A stretch of DNA of 64,000 bases from Polaribacter sargassicola (GTDB lineage Bacteria; Bacteroidota; Bacteroidia; Flavobacteriales; Flavobacteriaceae): positions 558,001 through 622,000 of the forward strand of contig NZ_JAHDAU010000001.1 of the NCBI RefSeq assembly GCF_021991835.1. Reading direction: 5' to 3'. Positions within the stretch are counted from its first letter, which is position 1. Each line of letters starts with the position of its first letter. Position numbers and translations under genes: made by a program. Below, in pieces: positions 43,652 through 53,700 of this stretch. The notes below the pieces were generated by a model. That model searched no databases, had not been told where the DNA came from, and was given only the letters and a program-made list of their open reading frames with translations.

Positions 43652-44824
43652 TTAGTTTACAGTTTTAAACGGAAATTTTTGTTGAAATGGAGTAGGTTGT
43701 ACTCTTTGCAAAAATAGCTTTAAAATTTTGTTTGTAATGCTTTTTTTGTGACGAAGATACATGGTTAAATCTTCTGGTTCTGCACCAACAGAACTTTTTA
43801 TTTCGCTAGCAGTTCTGCCAAAATTAATAGTTCTTAATTTTTTTTCGATACCAATTTCTATGTAATTGTATAACATTCTTTGGTATATGGCGTGTTCTCT
43901 ATTTAAATGATAATCTATGCCAACAAAGTGTGCGTCTAAAGAATTGTTATTTACGATTCCGGAGATAAAGCCCACAATTTTATTATTAATCCAATAGGTT
44001 TTTAAAATGTAATTGTCGCCAAATTGTTTCTTTAAACTTTTATAAGTTTCTAGATTAAAGTTAGCTAAATTAAAATTGGCATTTGTAGTAACCTTTTGGT
44101 ATAGATCTGTCATTTTAGGAAGCTCTTTATCTATGTTTTTAAGGGTAACTTCTTTAAATGTAATATTTATACTTTGTTTAAAAGCTTTTTTTGCCTTTAC
44201 TCTAAATTTGGTTTTCATTGAGGCTAAATAGTCATCAAAAGTTTGCCAATTTTTATCAATTTTAAGTTTCATGTTTGGTTCTACAGAAAACGGATGATAA
44301 TTAAAATCTTTTAACTCATCTGTAATTAACAGAGATTCGTTTGCAAAATCTTTTATTAAAAATGCATCAATTTTATTTTTAAAGTTTTTATCGGCATTTA
44401 CAAAATGTTGAATGTTTTTTGCGAGTTCTTTTATAATGGCTTTTTTATCTTGATTGTCTTTAATAAAAACACCGTGTTCTCCGCTAACAAAAACGTTACC
44501 ACAGATTAATAATTTTAGAATTTTTTTATCTGAAAAAACATGTAGTTTTCTGCCAATGTTTTTTAAAAACTCAAACTCTTTTTTTATTGAGTTTAAATGA
44601 AAATCAACAATTTTTATACTTGCAAAAGCAATTGGAAGATTATTTTTATCAACCAAAACAATATATGAAAAGGTGATTTCTGAATGATTTTTTTCTAATG
44701 ATTTTAAGTAATCTGGATGAAAATAAATGTTTTTTGTACAGTTTAATTCCGCCCAAATTTGTGTAGGAATTTCATCAATAGAAGAAAAAAATAATGCGGT
44801 ATTTGTATTAGAACAGCAAATCAA
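43652..44824 (-). CDS. GNAT-type acyltransferase (BioF2/FemAB-like)
   Basis: A 390-residue protein. The C-terminal half has a GNAT-like fold of the Acetyltransf_6 kind (KTYWINNKIVGFISGIVNN, HAIYQRMLYNYIEIGIEK, NFGRTASEIKSSVGAEPE). Proteins of this kind add amino acids or acyl groups to cell-wall or lipid precursors. The start is a TTG one base after the metallophosphoesterase stop, with no in-frame ATG before the conserved part, so it depends on translational coupling. The substrate is unknown. Confidence 0.75.
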   Translation of the reverse strand: MICCSNTNTALFFSSIDEIPTQIWAELNCTKNIYFHPDYLKSLEKNHSEITFSYIVLVDKNNLPIAFASIKIVDFHLNSIKKEFEFLKNIGRKLHVFSDKKILKLLICGNVFVSGEHGVFIKDNQDKKAIIKELAKNIQHFVNADKNFKNKIDAFLIKDFANESLLITDELKDFNYHPFSVEPNMKLKIDKNWQTFDDYLASMKTKFRVKAKKAFKQSINITFKEVTLKNIDKELPKMTDLYQKVTTNANFNLANFNLETYKSLKKQFGDNYILKTYWINNKIVGFISGIVNNNSLDAHFVGIDYHLNREHAIYQRMLYNYIEIGIEKKLRTINFGRTASEIKSSVGAEPEDLTMYLRHKKSITNKILKLFLQRVQPTPFQQKFPFKTVN

Positions 44825-44825
44825 A

Positions 44826-45719
44826 TTATTTCATGTAATTATTTAAGTTTTCCGGGCCTTCTAAAATGGTTCTTTTAATTTGTATAATACCACTATTGTT
44901 GGTAATAATATGCCATTTAATTAGAGTAATTTTATGGTTTTCTATTTCTATACCTGTTATAGATCTTGGGTGTACGCAAGAACCATCATTAAATAAAGGG
45001 ATTTCATTTTTATCAGGAAAACGAGGTCTGTGTGTGTGCCCAGTAATCATCATTTGGTTATTGTTTGCTTTAATCCATTTTTCTAATCTTTTTTCTACTT
45101 TTATACGTTCTTTAAAATTTTGAGCCGGACTTGTAGGGTCTGAAAAACCTAAAATTTGTAAAGGTTTCCATAGTACTTTTACCAAAAAACTACTCAATCT
45201 CCAGAACACATAATTAAACCAATCTGCTTGATGGCCATGTAAAAGAAAAATTCCTTTTCCTGTTTTTTCATCTTCTAAAACAATTGCTTCATAAAAAGAA
45301 GCACCCACTAATAAATCTTTAGTTGTATCTGTTACTGTGTCGTAAAAATGATATAAATTCTTACGTACCGTTTCTTTATTTTTATATTTCATGTCATGAT
45401 TACCCCAGATAAAATGTAACCTGTTATTATCATGAAATTTTTTTAGCCATAAATAGATGTGTTTGTTTGCTTTAAAAATTCTTGTAAAATTTCTGTTTTC
45501 CCAAAGTTCATCACCGTCACCAAGTTCTATGTAGGTAAAATTATTTTTATAATAATACTCTAAAGCATATTTAAACATGTTTCTATTACGAGCAAAATCG
45601 TCTGCAAAACTATTGTCGCCTCTATGAGAGTCACTAAAAAATACAAATTTAGAATTTTCATTAAAGCAAATTCTTTTGGCATTTTTATAAGCACGAGTTA
45701 ATCTGAAATTAGAAGACAT
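44826..45719 (-). CDS. Metallophosphoesterase
   Basis: A 297-residue calcineurin-like phosphoesterase with all metal-binding motifs: FSDSHRGD, LGDGDELWENR, WGNHD, LLHGHQAD and TGHTHRPRF. No signal peptide or membrane helix is seen. It somewhat resembles LpxH/LpxG-type UDP-diacylglucosamine hydrolases, but the sequence is longer and the substrate is not certain. It is the first gene of a tight four-gene cluster with a GNAT protein, TesB and an SdpI-like protein. Confidence 0.87.
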   Translation of the reverse strand: MSSNFRLTRAYKNAKRICFNENSKFVFFSDSHRGDNSFADDFARNRNMFKYALEYYYKNNFTYIELGDGDELWENRNFTRIFKANKHIYLWLKKFHDNNRLHFIWGNHDMKYKNKETVRKNLYHFYDTVTDTTKDLLVGASFYEAIVLEDEKTGKGIFLLHGHQADWFNYVFWRLSSFLVKVLWKPLQILGFSDPTSPAQNFKERIKVEKRLEKWIKANNNQMMITGHTHRPRFPDKNEIPLFNDGSCVHPRSITGIEIENHKITLIKWHIITNNSGIIQIKRTILEGPENLNNYMK

Positions 45720-45779
45720 CTTTATTCTTTTTATGAAAATATAAAGATGCTGAAAAAAAGTGATTAATTAAAGTATACT

Positions 45780-46913
45780 TTATGCGCGTGTTTTTTTCTT
45801 TTTGTAGTTTCTTCCGTACCACAATAAAACACCTGTTATTGGCAAAGTTGCCGTTAGTAAACTTATTAAAAAAACTAATATTTTACCAGCCAAACCACCA
45901 ATTGCACCAATATGAATATCATAATTCATTAACAAAATTTTGTCTGATATTGTGGCGTTATTATATTTACCGTAAACACTTTGTGTTTCTATTTCTGATA
46001 AATCACTTTGGTTAAAAAAACGATAATCCATATCATAATGCAAGCCATCGCTATTTGCTACTTCTAATAAAATGCTAGTTTCTTTGGTGTGAGGATAATG
46101 AATTTCGAAACTTTTTGCTTTTGGATTTTCTTTCTTTAATTTAGGAATTAACTTGTCTATTGGAGATACAAACTTAGTAAGTGTATCAATTTTTTTTGTG
46201 TTTTCATGCATTATAAAGTAGGCAGTTTTATCGCCCCCAATACTTTTGTAATAAGTTGCACTTAACCATTCATAAGACATTACAACACCAGTAAAAGAAA
46301 TAATTAATACTAAAAAAGATACGTAAAAACCGATAATACTGTGTAAATCGAAGTTTTTTCTTTTCCAACGAGTTGATTTTTTCCAATCAAACTTTAAACG
46401 TTGTTTTAGGTTTTTTCGCTTTTTGGGCATCCAAAGTATAAAACCAGAAATTATAATTAGTATAAAAAGCAGTACAGAAATACCAACTATTTCTTCACCT
46501 ATTTCTGCGGGCAACCATAAACGAACATGCCCTTTTAAAACAAAAGCAAAAAAACCAGAAAGGTGGTCTTTTGTATGTAATATTTTACCAGAATACGGGT
46601 TTAAAAAAACGCTTCTATAAAACTCTGGTTCTAGTTCGTAAAAAATAACCTCTATAGCTTCGTTATTAGAATTTTTAAATAATGCACCGTGTATTTCTTT
46701 ATCAGGAAAAACAGTTTGAGCAATTTCTTTGGCTTCTGTTGCTGTTAAAACAGAGCTGTTTTGTGGTTTAACATATTTATAATCTTCATATAAACTTTCT
46801 ATTTCATCTTTAAAAGCCCAACAACAACCAGTTATAGAAAGAATAAAAACAACAACTCCGGTAAGTAGACCTAGAATTTTATGAAGCGTAAGTATGTTTT
46901 TTTTAAAGCTCAT
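45780..46913 (-). CDS. PepSY-associated transmembrane protein
   Basis: A 377-residue inner-membrane protein with four membrane helices: ~14-34, ~140-160, ~190-212 and ~340-365. A conserved N-terminal HKILGLLTGVVVFILSITGCCWAF helix and a FDLHSIIGFYVSFLVLIISFTGVVMSYEW segment carry histidines that may bind haem. Homologues beside siderophore receptors are thought to reduce or release imported ferric siderophores. It follows the TonB receptor on the same strand, though a terminator-like hairpin lies between. Confidence 0.87.
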   Translation of the reverse strand: MSFKKNILTLHKILGLLTGVVVFILSITGCCWAFKDEIESLYEDYKYVKPQNSSVLTATEAKEIAQTVFPDKEIHGALFKNSNNEAIEVIFYELEPEFYRSVFLNPYSGKILHTKDHLSGFFAFVLKGHVRLWLPAEIGEEIVGISVLLFILIIISGFILWMPKKRKNLKQRLKFDWKKSTRWKRKNFDLHSIIGFYVSFLVLIISFTGVVMSYEWLSATYYKSIGGDKTAYFIMHENTKKIDTLTKFVSPIDKLIPKLKKENPKAKSFEIHYPHTKETSILLEVANSDGLHYDMDYRFFNQSDLSEIETQSVYGKYNNATISDKILLMNYDIHIGAIGGLAGKILVFLISLLTATLPITGVLLWYGRNYKKKKTRA

Positions 46914-46928
46914 TATTTAAAATATAAA

Positions 46929-46954
46929 AAGGGCAACCTGTTAGGATTGCCCTT
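46929..46954 (-). terminator. Hairpin between the TonB receptor and PepSY genes
   Basis: AAGGGCAA/TTGCCCTT form an 8-bp stem that can extend by CCT/AGG around GTT. On the minus strand a T-rich run follows. It may lower transcription into the PepSY gene. Confidence 0.65.
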
Positions 46955-46972
46955 GCAAAAATATGTTTTTAA

Positions 46973-49390
46973 TTAAAATTTATAAGTTAAAGTAGCTAGA
47001 AAAGATCTAGGTTGTTCTGGTGTTACTGTACTCCAACCTGTGTAATATTCTTTATCTGTAAAGTTGTTTGCTTTAATACTTGCTCTAAATTTATCTGTTT
47101 CGTAATATATAGCTGCATTAAATATAGTGTATGCTGGTAAATAAAAACTACCAGTTGCAAATTTATAACCTACCATTGTATCATATTCACTAGCTCCATT
47201 AAAACCAGCACCAATACCTAAGTTTTTAACAATACCTTGGTTAAATTTGTAATCTGCCCAAAAGTTGTAAGTTACATCTGGTCCTGCTTCCTGGTAGCGT
47301 AAACCTTCTAAATAAGTTGCAGAAGGAGATTCTTTTACTTCAGAATCATTATAACTAAAACCAGTATGTATATTTAAACCGTTTATTGGGTTGGTATTTA
47401 AATCTAATTCAAAACCTTGGCTGTTAACTTTTGCGTCTTGAGTTTGAGAGTAAAATAAGTATTTGTTTTGTACATTAATGTTATAATAGCTTAAAGTAGT
47501 TTCTAATTTATTATTAAACATATTTGTCTTTACTCCAAATTCAAACTGATTAGCCTCTTCTACATCAAAAGATTGTAATGTTGTAACTGCCGTACCTGTA
47601 GAGTAATCTGTTATATATTGAGGATTGATGTAAGAAAATCCATTTTGATAGTTTGTAAAAATAGAAACTTTGTCTAATACAGGTTGATAAACAATACCAA
47701 ATTTTGGCGAAAATGTAGATTTTGTGTACTCTGTTTCATCATCATCGCTGGTGTTTTTGTCTCCTTCGTATTGAAATCTATCATAACGTACACTTGCCAT
47801 AACAGATAATTCTGGTAAAATATTAATTACATCAGAAACATAAGCACCAAAAATATTTTGATCTACATCACTATTTAAATTTCCAGAATTAGATAATGCT
47901 GTATTTAAATTATCTTCATTAACTTCAGGTTCTCCAAAAGGTAAATTTCCATCAAGAGTTATCGTGTGTAAGTATCCCCAGTTAGAGCTTTTATCAACAA
48001 TGTTTTTAGAAAAATAATCTACACCAACTAGTAATTTATTTCTTAATTCACCTACTTTAAAATCACCTACAAAGTTTTGTTGTGCATTAAAAGCTTTTGT
48101 TTTAGTATCTAAATCTTGAGCATAAAGTGCAAAATATGGTGTACCAACAGGATTTGAAGGATCTGTCCAATCTGCAGCATCCCATAAATAAGTATAAAAA
48201 CCAGTAGATTTTGCAGTACTACCAGCAATAATTGTTTGAGAAGACCAATTATCAGAAATTTTCCAAGCAGCTTCTGCACGATAATTTTGAGTAGGACTTT
48301 CAATTGTTACGCTATTATCTGTAAAAGATAAGTTGGTATCGTAGTTTAAAGAGGCAATATCAGTAAAATAAAGTGGTGCAGATCTGTTTAAAAATAACGA
48401 AACACCGTTAGTTTGTTCTGTAGAGTTTGCCTCGTAAGATAAGTTAAATGTTAAATTGTTATTTACTTTATAAGAAAGTGCAGGTGCAATAAAAAGTGAT
48501 TTTTTTAAACCAGCATCCTGAAAACTATCTTCGTTTTGATAACCAGTATTTAATCTAAAAGAAAGTTTTTCGCTTTTATCTGTTACATTTATATCTGCAT
48601 TTACTCTGTTAAATCCAAAAGAACCATAACTAGCAGAAATGTTACCACCAGTACCATTGTAAGGTTTTTTAGTAACTATATTTATTAAACCTCCGTAAGA
48701 GGTTACAGCGCTACCAAATAAAGTACCAGAAGGCCCTTTTATAACTTCTAAACGCTCTATATTAGAGGTGTTTATAAAACTATTGGTAATACCAGCCACA
48801 CCATTTACAAGTTGAGGTTGTACAGAAAAACCACGACTACTAAAAAACGCAGCTCCATCATTAGATCTACCTGTAGAAGACCATAGTTTAGAAACACCTG
48901 TTACATTTTTTAAAGCATCATCTAGCGTGTTTACAGATTGAGATACAATTAATTGATTGGTAACCGTATTATAAACTTGCGAATTTTCTATGTCTTTTAA
49001 TGGCATTTTTGCTACGTAAGCACTTTGTTTTCTAGAGAATTTATTTTTTCTATTAGATTCTATAATTACTTCTCCTAAAATTTCATTTCCTTCAAAAAGA
49101 ACAATTGTACCTAAGCTTTTTGTTTCTCCCTTAATAGTAGCGATTTTAATTTCTTTAGTTTTAAAACCCAGATAAGAAATTGATAATACATAGTTTCCAG
49201 AATTAATATTCTCTATCTTAAATTCTCCATTTTCATTGGTTTGTGTTCCGTATTCTGTGTTTTTTATTAAAATATTTACCCCAGGTATTGGTTGTTTAGA
49301 ATTGTCTTTTATAACACCTGTTATTGTAGATTTTTGACCAAATGTAAATAAAGAGGTTAAAAATAATAAAGTTAATAATTGATATTTCAT
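46973..49390 (-). CDS. TonB-dependent siderophore receptor
   Basis: An 805-residue outer-membrane receptor with signal peptide (~1-19). A carboxypeptidase-D-like domain follows at ~22-100 (TGVIKDNSKQPIPGVNILI, GNYVLSISYLGF). The plug domain is at ~125-240 (DDALKNVTGV, RLEVIKGPSGTLFG, GGLINIVTKKP). The rest is a 22-strand beta-barrel ending in an aromatic residue (LATLTYKF). The pattern matches ferric-siderophore (FhuA/FhuE-like) receptors. Its promoter is bracketed by a perfect 21-bp inverted repeat, and the PepSY gene follows. The ligand is unknown. Confidence 0.94.
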   Translation of the reverse strand: MKYQLLTLLFLTSLFTFGQKSTITGVIKDNSKQPIPGVNILIKNTEYGTQTNENGEFKIENINSGNYVLSISYLGFKTKEIKIATIKGETKSLGTIVLFEGNEILGEVIIESNRKNKFSRKQSAYVAKMPLKDIENSQVYNTVTNQLIVSQSVNTLDDALKNVTGVSKLWSSTGRSNDGAAFFSSRGFSVQPQLVNGVAGITNSFINTSNIERLEVIKGPSGTLFGSAVTSYGGLINIVTKKPYNGTGGNISASYGSFGFNRVNADINVTDKSEKLSFRLNTGYQNEDSFQDAGLKKSLFIAPALSYKVNNNLTFNLSYEANSTEQTNGVSLFLNRSAPLYFTDIASLNYDTNLSFTDNSVTIESPTQNYRAEAAWKISDNWSSQTIIAGSTAKSTGFYTYLWDAADWTDPSNPVGTPYFALYAQDLDTKTKAFNAQQNFVGDFKVGELRNKLLVGVDYFSKNIVDKSSNWGYLHTITLDGNLPFGEPEVNEDNLNTALSNSGNLNSDVDQNIFGAYVSDVINILPELSVMASVRYDRFQYEGDKNTSDDDETEYTKSTFSPKFGIVYQPVLDKVSIFTNYQNGFSYINPQYITDYSTGTAVTTLQSFDVEEANQFEFGVKTNMFNNKLETTLSYYNINVQNKYLFYSQTQDAKVNSQGFELDLNTNPINGLNIHTGFSYNDSEVKESPSATYLEGLRYQEAGPDVTYNFWADYKFNQGIVKNLGIGAGFNGASEYDTMVGYKFATGSFYLPAYTIFNAAIYYETDKFRASIKANNFTDKEYYTGWSTVTPEQPRSFLATLTYKF

Positions 49391-49398
49391 TTGTGTTT

Positions 49399-49419
49399 AT
49401 TTAGATTTATTATAAATAA
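49399..49419. repeat. 21-bp inverted-repeat arm, just downstream of the receptor promoter
   Basis: Exact inverted partner of 49460-49480. The first 19 bases (ATTTAGATTTATTATAAAT) are themselves an imperfect dyad: seven of nine positions pair, the size and symmetry of a Fur-type operator. It would cover the first transcribed bases of the receptor mRNA. Confidence 0.8.
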
Positions 49420-49427
49420 AATTTCGA

Positions 49428-49458
49428 CAAATGTATTTTACAAAGATGATAAATGCAA
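49428..49458 (-). promoter_or_regulatory. Promoter of the siderophore receptor gene (TTG-N20-TACATTTG)
   Basis: On the minus strand TTG (49458-49456) is followed after 20 bases by TACATTTG (49435-49428). The box ends 37 bases before the ATG. It lies wholly between the two inverted-repeat arms. Confidence 0.65.
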
Positions 49459-49459
49459 A

Positions 49460-49480
49460 TTATTTATAATAAATCTAAAT
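49460..49480. repeat. 21-bp inverted-repeat arm, directly upstream of the receptor promoter
   Basis: TTATTTATAATAAATCTAAAT, the exact complement of 49399-49419, separated by 40 bases. It touches the -33 TTG with one base between. A likely second operator for the same regulator. Confidence 0.8.
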
Positions 49481-49503
49481 AATGAATTTAAAACAAAGAT
49501 TTA

Positions 49504-49538
49504 TTAAAGTTTATTGTTAAAAAGGCATTAAACTTTAA
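49504..49538. repeat. 10-bp perfect inverted repeat upstream of the RND efflux operon
   Basis: TTAAAGTTTA (49504-49513) and TAAACTTTAA (49529-49538) with 15 bases between. It lies 76 bases before the candidate efflux promoter box. It could be an operator; no regulator gene is adjacent. Confidence 0.5.
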
Positions 49539-49613
49539 GGTTTATAGGGTAATTATAACGTTTCTTTAACATTCTTATTTGTAAACTATTTACCATTCTA
49601 GATGTCTTAAAAC

Positions 49614-49621
49614 TATATTTG
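49614..49621 (+). promoter_or_regulatory. Candidate -7 box (TATATTTG) for the RND efflux operon
   Basis: TATATTTG fits the consensus and ends 52 bases before the adaptor gene ATG. No TTG at the right distance. Confidence 0.45.
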
Positions 49622-49673
49622 CAAAACTATAATGCTTTATAGAGCTTAAATTATAAAGTACAACTAACTAATT

Positions 49674-50786
49674 ATGAGGAAAACAATACTATCTGTCTTA
49701 GGGGTAGCACTTGCTATTGGTGCTATATTTTTAGGAAAATTCTTAATTGATAATAATACAAAACCAAAACCAAAATTTTCAAGAGAAATTAAATCTGTAT
49801 TTGTTAAAGAGGTTGATAATAAAGAAGTTGATATTGTTTTAACAGCAAGTGGTAGTTTGGTTGCTAAAGATAAAATAGAAATTTTTTCTGAAGTACAAGG
49901 TCTTTTAAAAACATCTAATAAGCCATTTAAAGCGGGTTCTAATTATAATAGAGGAGAGGTTTTATTAAGTTTAAATAGTGATGAGTTTTATGCAAGCATT
50001 CAATCTCAAAAAAGTAATTTATATAATTTAATAACTTCTACTTTACCAGATTTACGTTTAGATTATCCATCAGAATTTAAAAAATGGGAAAGCTATCTAC
50101 AGAGTTTCGATTTAGAAAAAACTACTCCAAAATTACCAAGTTTTACTTCGGATAAAGAAAAATACTTTATTACTGGTAGAGGTATTTTAACAGCATATTA
50201 CAATGTTAAAAATTTAGAAGTACGCTTAACTAAACACCAAATAAGAGCACCATTTACAGGTGTTTTAACAGAAGCATTAGTAAGCCCAGGAACTTTAGTA
50301 AGAACAGGGCAAAAATTAGGAGAATATATAAAACCTGGTGTTTATGAAATGGAAGTTTCTATAAATGCGGCATTTGCAGATTTATTAAAAGTGGGTAACT
50401 CTGTTGCTTTAACTAATTTAGAAAAAACAAAAAATTATACAGGTAAAGTTGTGCGTGTAAACGGAAAAGTAGATCAAACATCACAAACTATAAAGGCTTA
50501 TGTAGAGATTTCTGATAACGATTTAAAAGAAGGTATGTTTTTAGAGGCAAACTTGGTGGGTAAATCAGAAAAAGATGCAATAGAAATTTCTAGAAAATTA
50601 TTAGTAAACAATAAAGCAGTTTATACCGTTAAAAACGATAGTATTTTAACACTGGTAAATGTAGACCCTGTTTATTTTGGTGATGAAAATGTGGTGATAA
50701 AAGGTTTAGAAAATAATCAAAAAATATTATCACAAGTTTTACCTGGTGCTTTTGATGGTATGATTGTAAAAATTAATAAAAAGTAA
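49674..50786 (+). CDS. RND efflux periplasmic adaptor (membrane fusion protein)
   Basis: A 370-residue MFP/HlyD-type adaptor. One N-terminal membrane helix (~4-26) is followed by a lipoyl-like half (SEVQGLLKTSNKPFKAGSNYNRGEVLLSL), a short helical hairpin, and the returning half (HQIRAPFTGVLTEALVSPGTLVRTGQKLGE). It links the inner-membrane pump to the outer-membrane channel. The RND permease starts 4 bases later and the TolC-like gene overlaps that, so the tripartite pump is complete. Confidence 0.92.
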   Translation: MRKTILSVLGVALAIGAIFLGKFLIDNNTKPKPKFSREIKSVFVKEVDNKEVDIVLTASGSLVAKDKIEIFSEVQGLLKTSNKPFKAGSNYNRGEVLLSLNSDEFYASIQSQKSNLYNLITSTLPDLRLDYPSEFKKWESYLQSFDLEKTTPKLPSFTSDKEKYFITGRGILTAYYNVKNLEVRLTKHQIRAPFTGVLTEALVSPGTLVRTGQKLGEYIKPGVYEMEVSINAAFADLLKVGNSVALTNLEKTKNYTGKVVRVNGKVDQTSQTIKAYVEISDNDLKEGMFLEANLVGKSEKDAIEISRKLLVNNKAVYTVKNDSILTLVNVDPVYFGDENVVIKGLENNQKILSQVLPGAFDGMIVKINKK

Positions 50787-50790
50787 TTAC

Positions 50791-53700
50791 ATGAAAAAAA
50801 TAATTACTTATTTTATAAAATATCCTGTTGCTGTTAATGTATTTATTATTGCATTTGTAGCATTTGGTTTGGTAGGCGCTTTTACAATGAAATCGTCTTT
50901 TTTTCCATTAACAGAGTCAGAGTTAATAAGCATTTCTTTAGCGTATCCTGGGGCATCACCTCAAGAAATGGAAGAAGGTGTTGTTTTAAAAATTGAAGAT
51001 AACTTAAAAGGAATTGTTGGTGTAGAGCGTGTAACATCGGTTTCTAGCGAAAATTCTGCAACAGTAAGTATAGAGGTAGAAAAGGGTAAAGATATAGATG
51101 TTGTTTTATCGGATGTTAAAAATGCCGTAGACAGAGTTCCTTCTTTTCCTTCTGGTATGGAGCCAGCAGTTATTGCAAAAGTAGAAAATATAAGATCTAC
51201 AATTAGTTTTACTGTAAGTGGAGAAAATATCGACCTAAAATCTTTAAAACAATATGCAAGAGATATAGAAAATGATATAAGAGGTATCGAAGGAATTTCG
51301 CAAGTTTCTCTTTCTGGTTTTCCAGATGAAGAAATAGAAATTGCAGTTAAAGAAAACGATTTACGTGCTTATAATTTATCTTTTGCAGAAGTAGCAACGG
51401 CTGTACAAAACTCTAACCTTTTAATAACTGGTGGTAATATAAAAACACCAGAAGAAGACTATTTAATTAGAGCAAGTAATCGTTCTTATTACGGTGTAGA
51501 ACTGCAAAACTTAATTGTAAGAACAGAACCAAACGGAAACATAATTCGTTTAAAAGACATAGCAGAAGTTAAAGATACATGGTCAGAAACACCAGACAGG
51601 CTATACTATAATGGTAATTTAGCTATAGATATTTCTATTAGTAACACCAATAATGAAGATTTACTGTCGTCAGCAGAAAAGATTAAAGAGTACATAGAAA
51701 AATTTAATCAAGAAAACCAAAAAGTATATTTAGATATTACTGATGATAGAAGTGAAACTTTACAAGGTAGAACTTGGCTTTTGGTAGAAAACGGTATTGT
51801 TGGTATTTTACTTGTTTTGTTCTTTTTAGCTTTATTTTTAAACTTACGTTTGGCAATTTGGGTAGCTTTTGGTTTGCCTGTAGCATTTTTAGGAATGTTT
51901 ATTTTTGCATCTCAGTTTGATGTAACTATTAATATTTTATCCCTTTTCGGGATGATTATTGTAATTGGTATTCTAGTAGATGATGGAATTGTAATTGGAG
52001 AAAATATTTACCATCATTATTACGATTTAGGAAAAAGTAAAATACAAGCAGCAATAGACGGAACAATAGAGGTAATTCCGCCAATTATTTCTGCAATTTT
52101 AACAACAATTATCGCTTTTTCTACGTTGTTTTTTGTGGATGGAAGAATTGGTAATTTCTTTAGTGAAGTATCTACAATTGTACTATTAACATTAAGTGTT
52201 TCTTTAATAGAAGCCTTAGTTATTTTACCAGCACACATTGCGCATTCTAAAGCTTTAAACAGAAAAAAGTTAGAAAATGGTAAAGAAGTTAAAGCCAACG
52301 GACTTGATGGCTTTTTTAATAAAATAAATAAGTTTGCAGATGGTGGTTTAACTAAAATAAATGAGAAATTTTATGTGCCATTTTTAAAATTTTCTTTACA
52401 AAACAAAATATTTGCCTTTTCTATACCTATTGCCTTATTGGTACTTAGTATAGCATCTTTAAATGGTGGTATTGTAAGAACTTCATTTTTCCCTTCTATT
52501 GCAAGTGATAAAATACAAGTAACACTAAAAATGCCACAAGGAACCAATGAAAGAATAACAGATTCTATTATTTCTATAATAGAAGAAAAAGCTTGGCTTG
52601 TTGGTAAAGAATATACAGATAAACAATCTGGTAAAGAAGAGGTTGTTCAAAATATTATAAAAAGAGTTGGTCCTGGTAGTGCAAATGCTACATTAACAAT
52701 TAATTTATTGCCAGGAGAAAGCAGAGAGTTTTCATCACCAGAAATTACCAATACATTAAGAGAAAAAGTAGGAAAAGTCTACGGAGTAGAAAGTTTAATC
52801 TTTGGTTCTGGAGGTAATTTTGGAGGAAACCCAATTGCAGTTTCTTTGTTGGGTAATAATATAGAAGAGTTAAAAGCAGCAAAAGAAGAATTAAAAGTAC
52901 AACTAGAAAACAATCCTTTATTAAAAGATATTTCTGATAATGATCCTGCTGGGATTAAAGAAGTAAATATTACTTTAAAAGATAATGCGTATTTATTAGG
53001 ACTAAATTTGCAATCTGTAATGGCGCAAATTCGTAACGGTTTCTTCGGTTTTCAAGCTCAACGTTTTCAAAGAGGACAAGATGAAATTAAAGTTTGGGTG
53101 CGTTATAATAGAGAAGATAGAGCATCTATTAAAAACTTAGATGATATGCGTATTGTTGCTCCAAACGGAACAAGAATTCCTTTTTCTGAAATAGGAAATT
53201 ATCAAATTAAAAGAGGAGATATTGCAATAAACCATTTAAGTGGTAAAAGAGAAATACAGGTTTCTGCAGATTTAAAAGATCCTAAAGAAAGTGCTACAGA
53301 AATTTTAGAAGACATTAAGACAAATATTATGCCGCTAATTACTTCTAAATATCACTCTGTTTCTCCATTATACGAAGGGCAAAATAGAGAGGCAAACAAA
53401 ACTTTAGATTCTTTAAAATATTTAAAATGGATAATTTTAGCGTTAATCTACATTGTAATTGCATTTACGTTCCGTTCTTACAGTCAACCTATTTTATTAC
53501 TTTTAATGATTCCTTTTAGTATGATTGGTGTTGTTTTAGGGCATTATTTTCATGATTTTCCAATTAACATTTTATCTTGGTTGGGTATTATTGCATTGGT
53601 AGGTATTATGGTAAATGATGGATTGGTTTTAATAGGTAAATTTAACAGTTACCTTAAAGAAGGTATGTTGTTTGATGATGCTTTGGTAGCTGCAGGGCAG

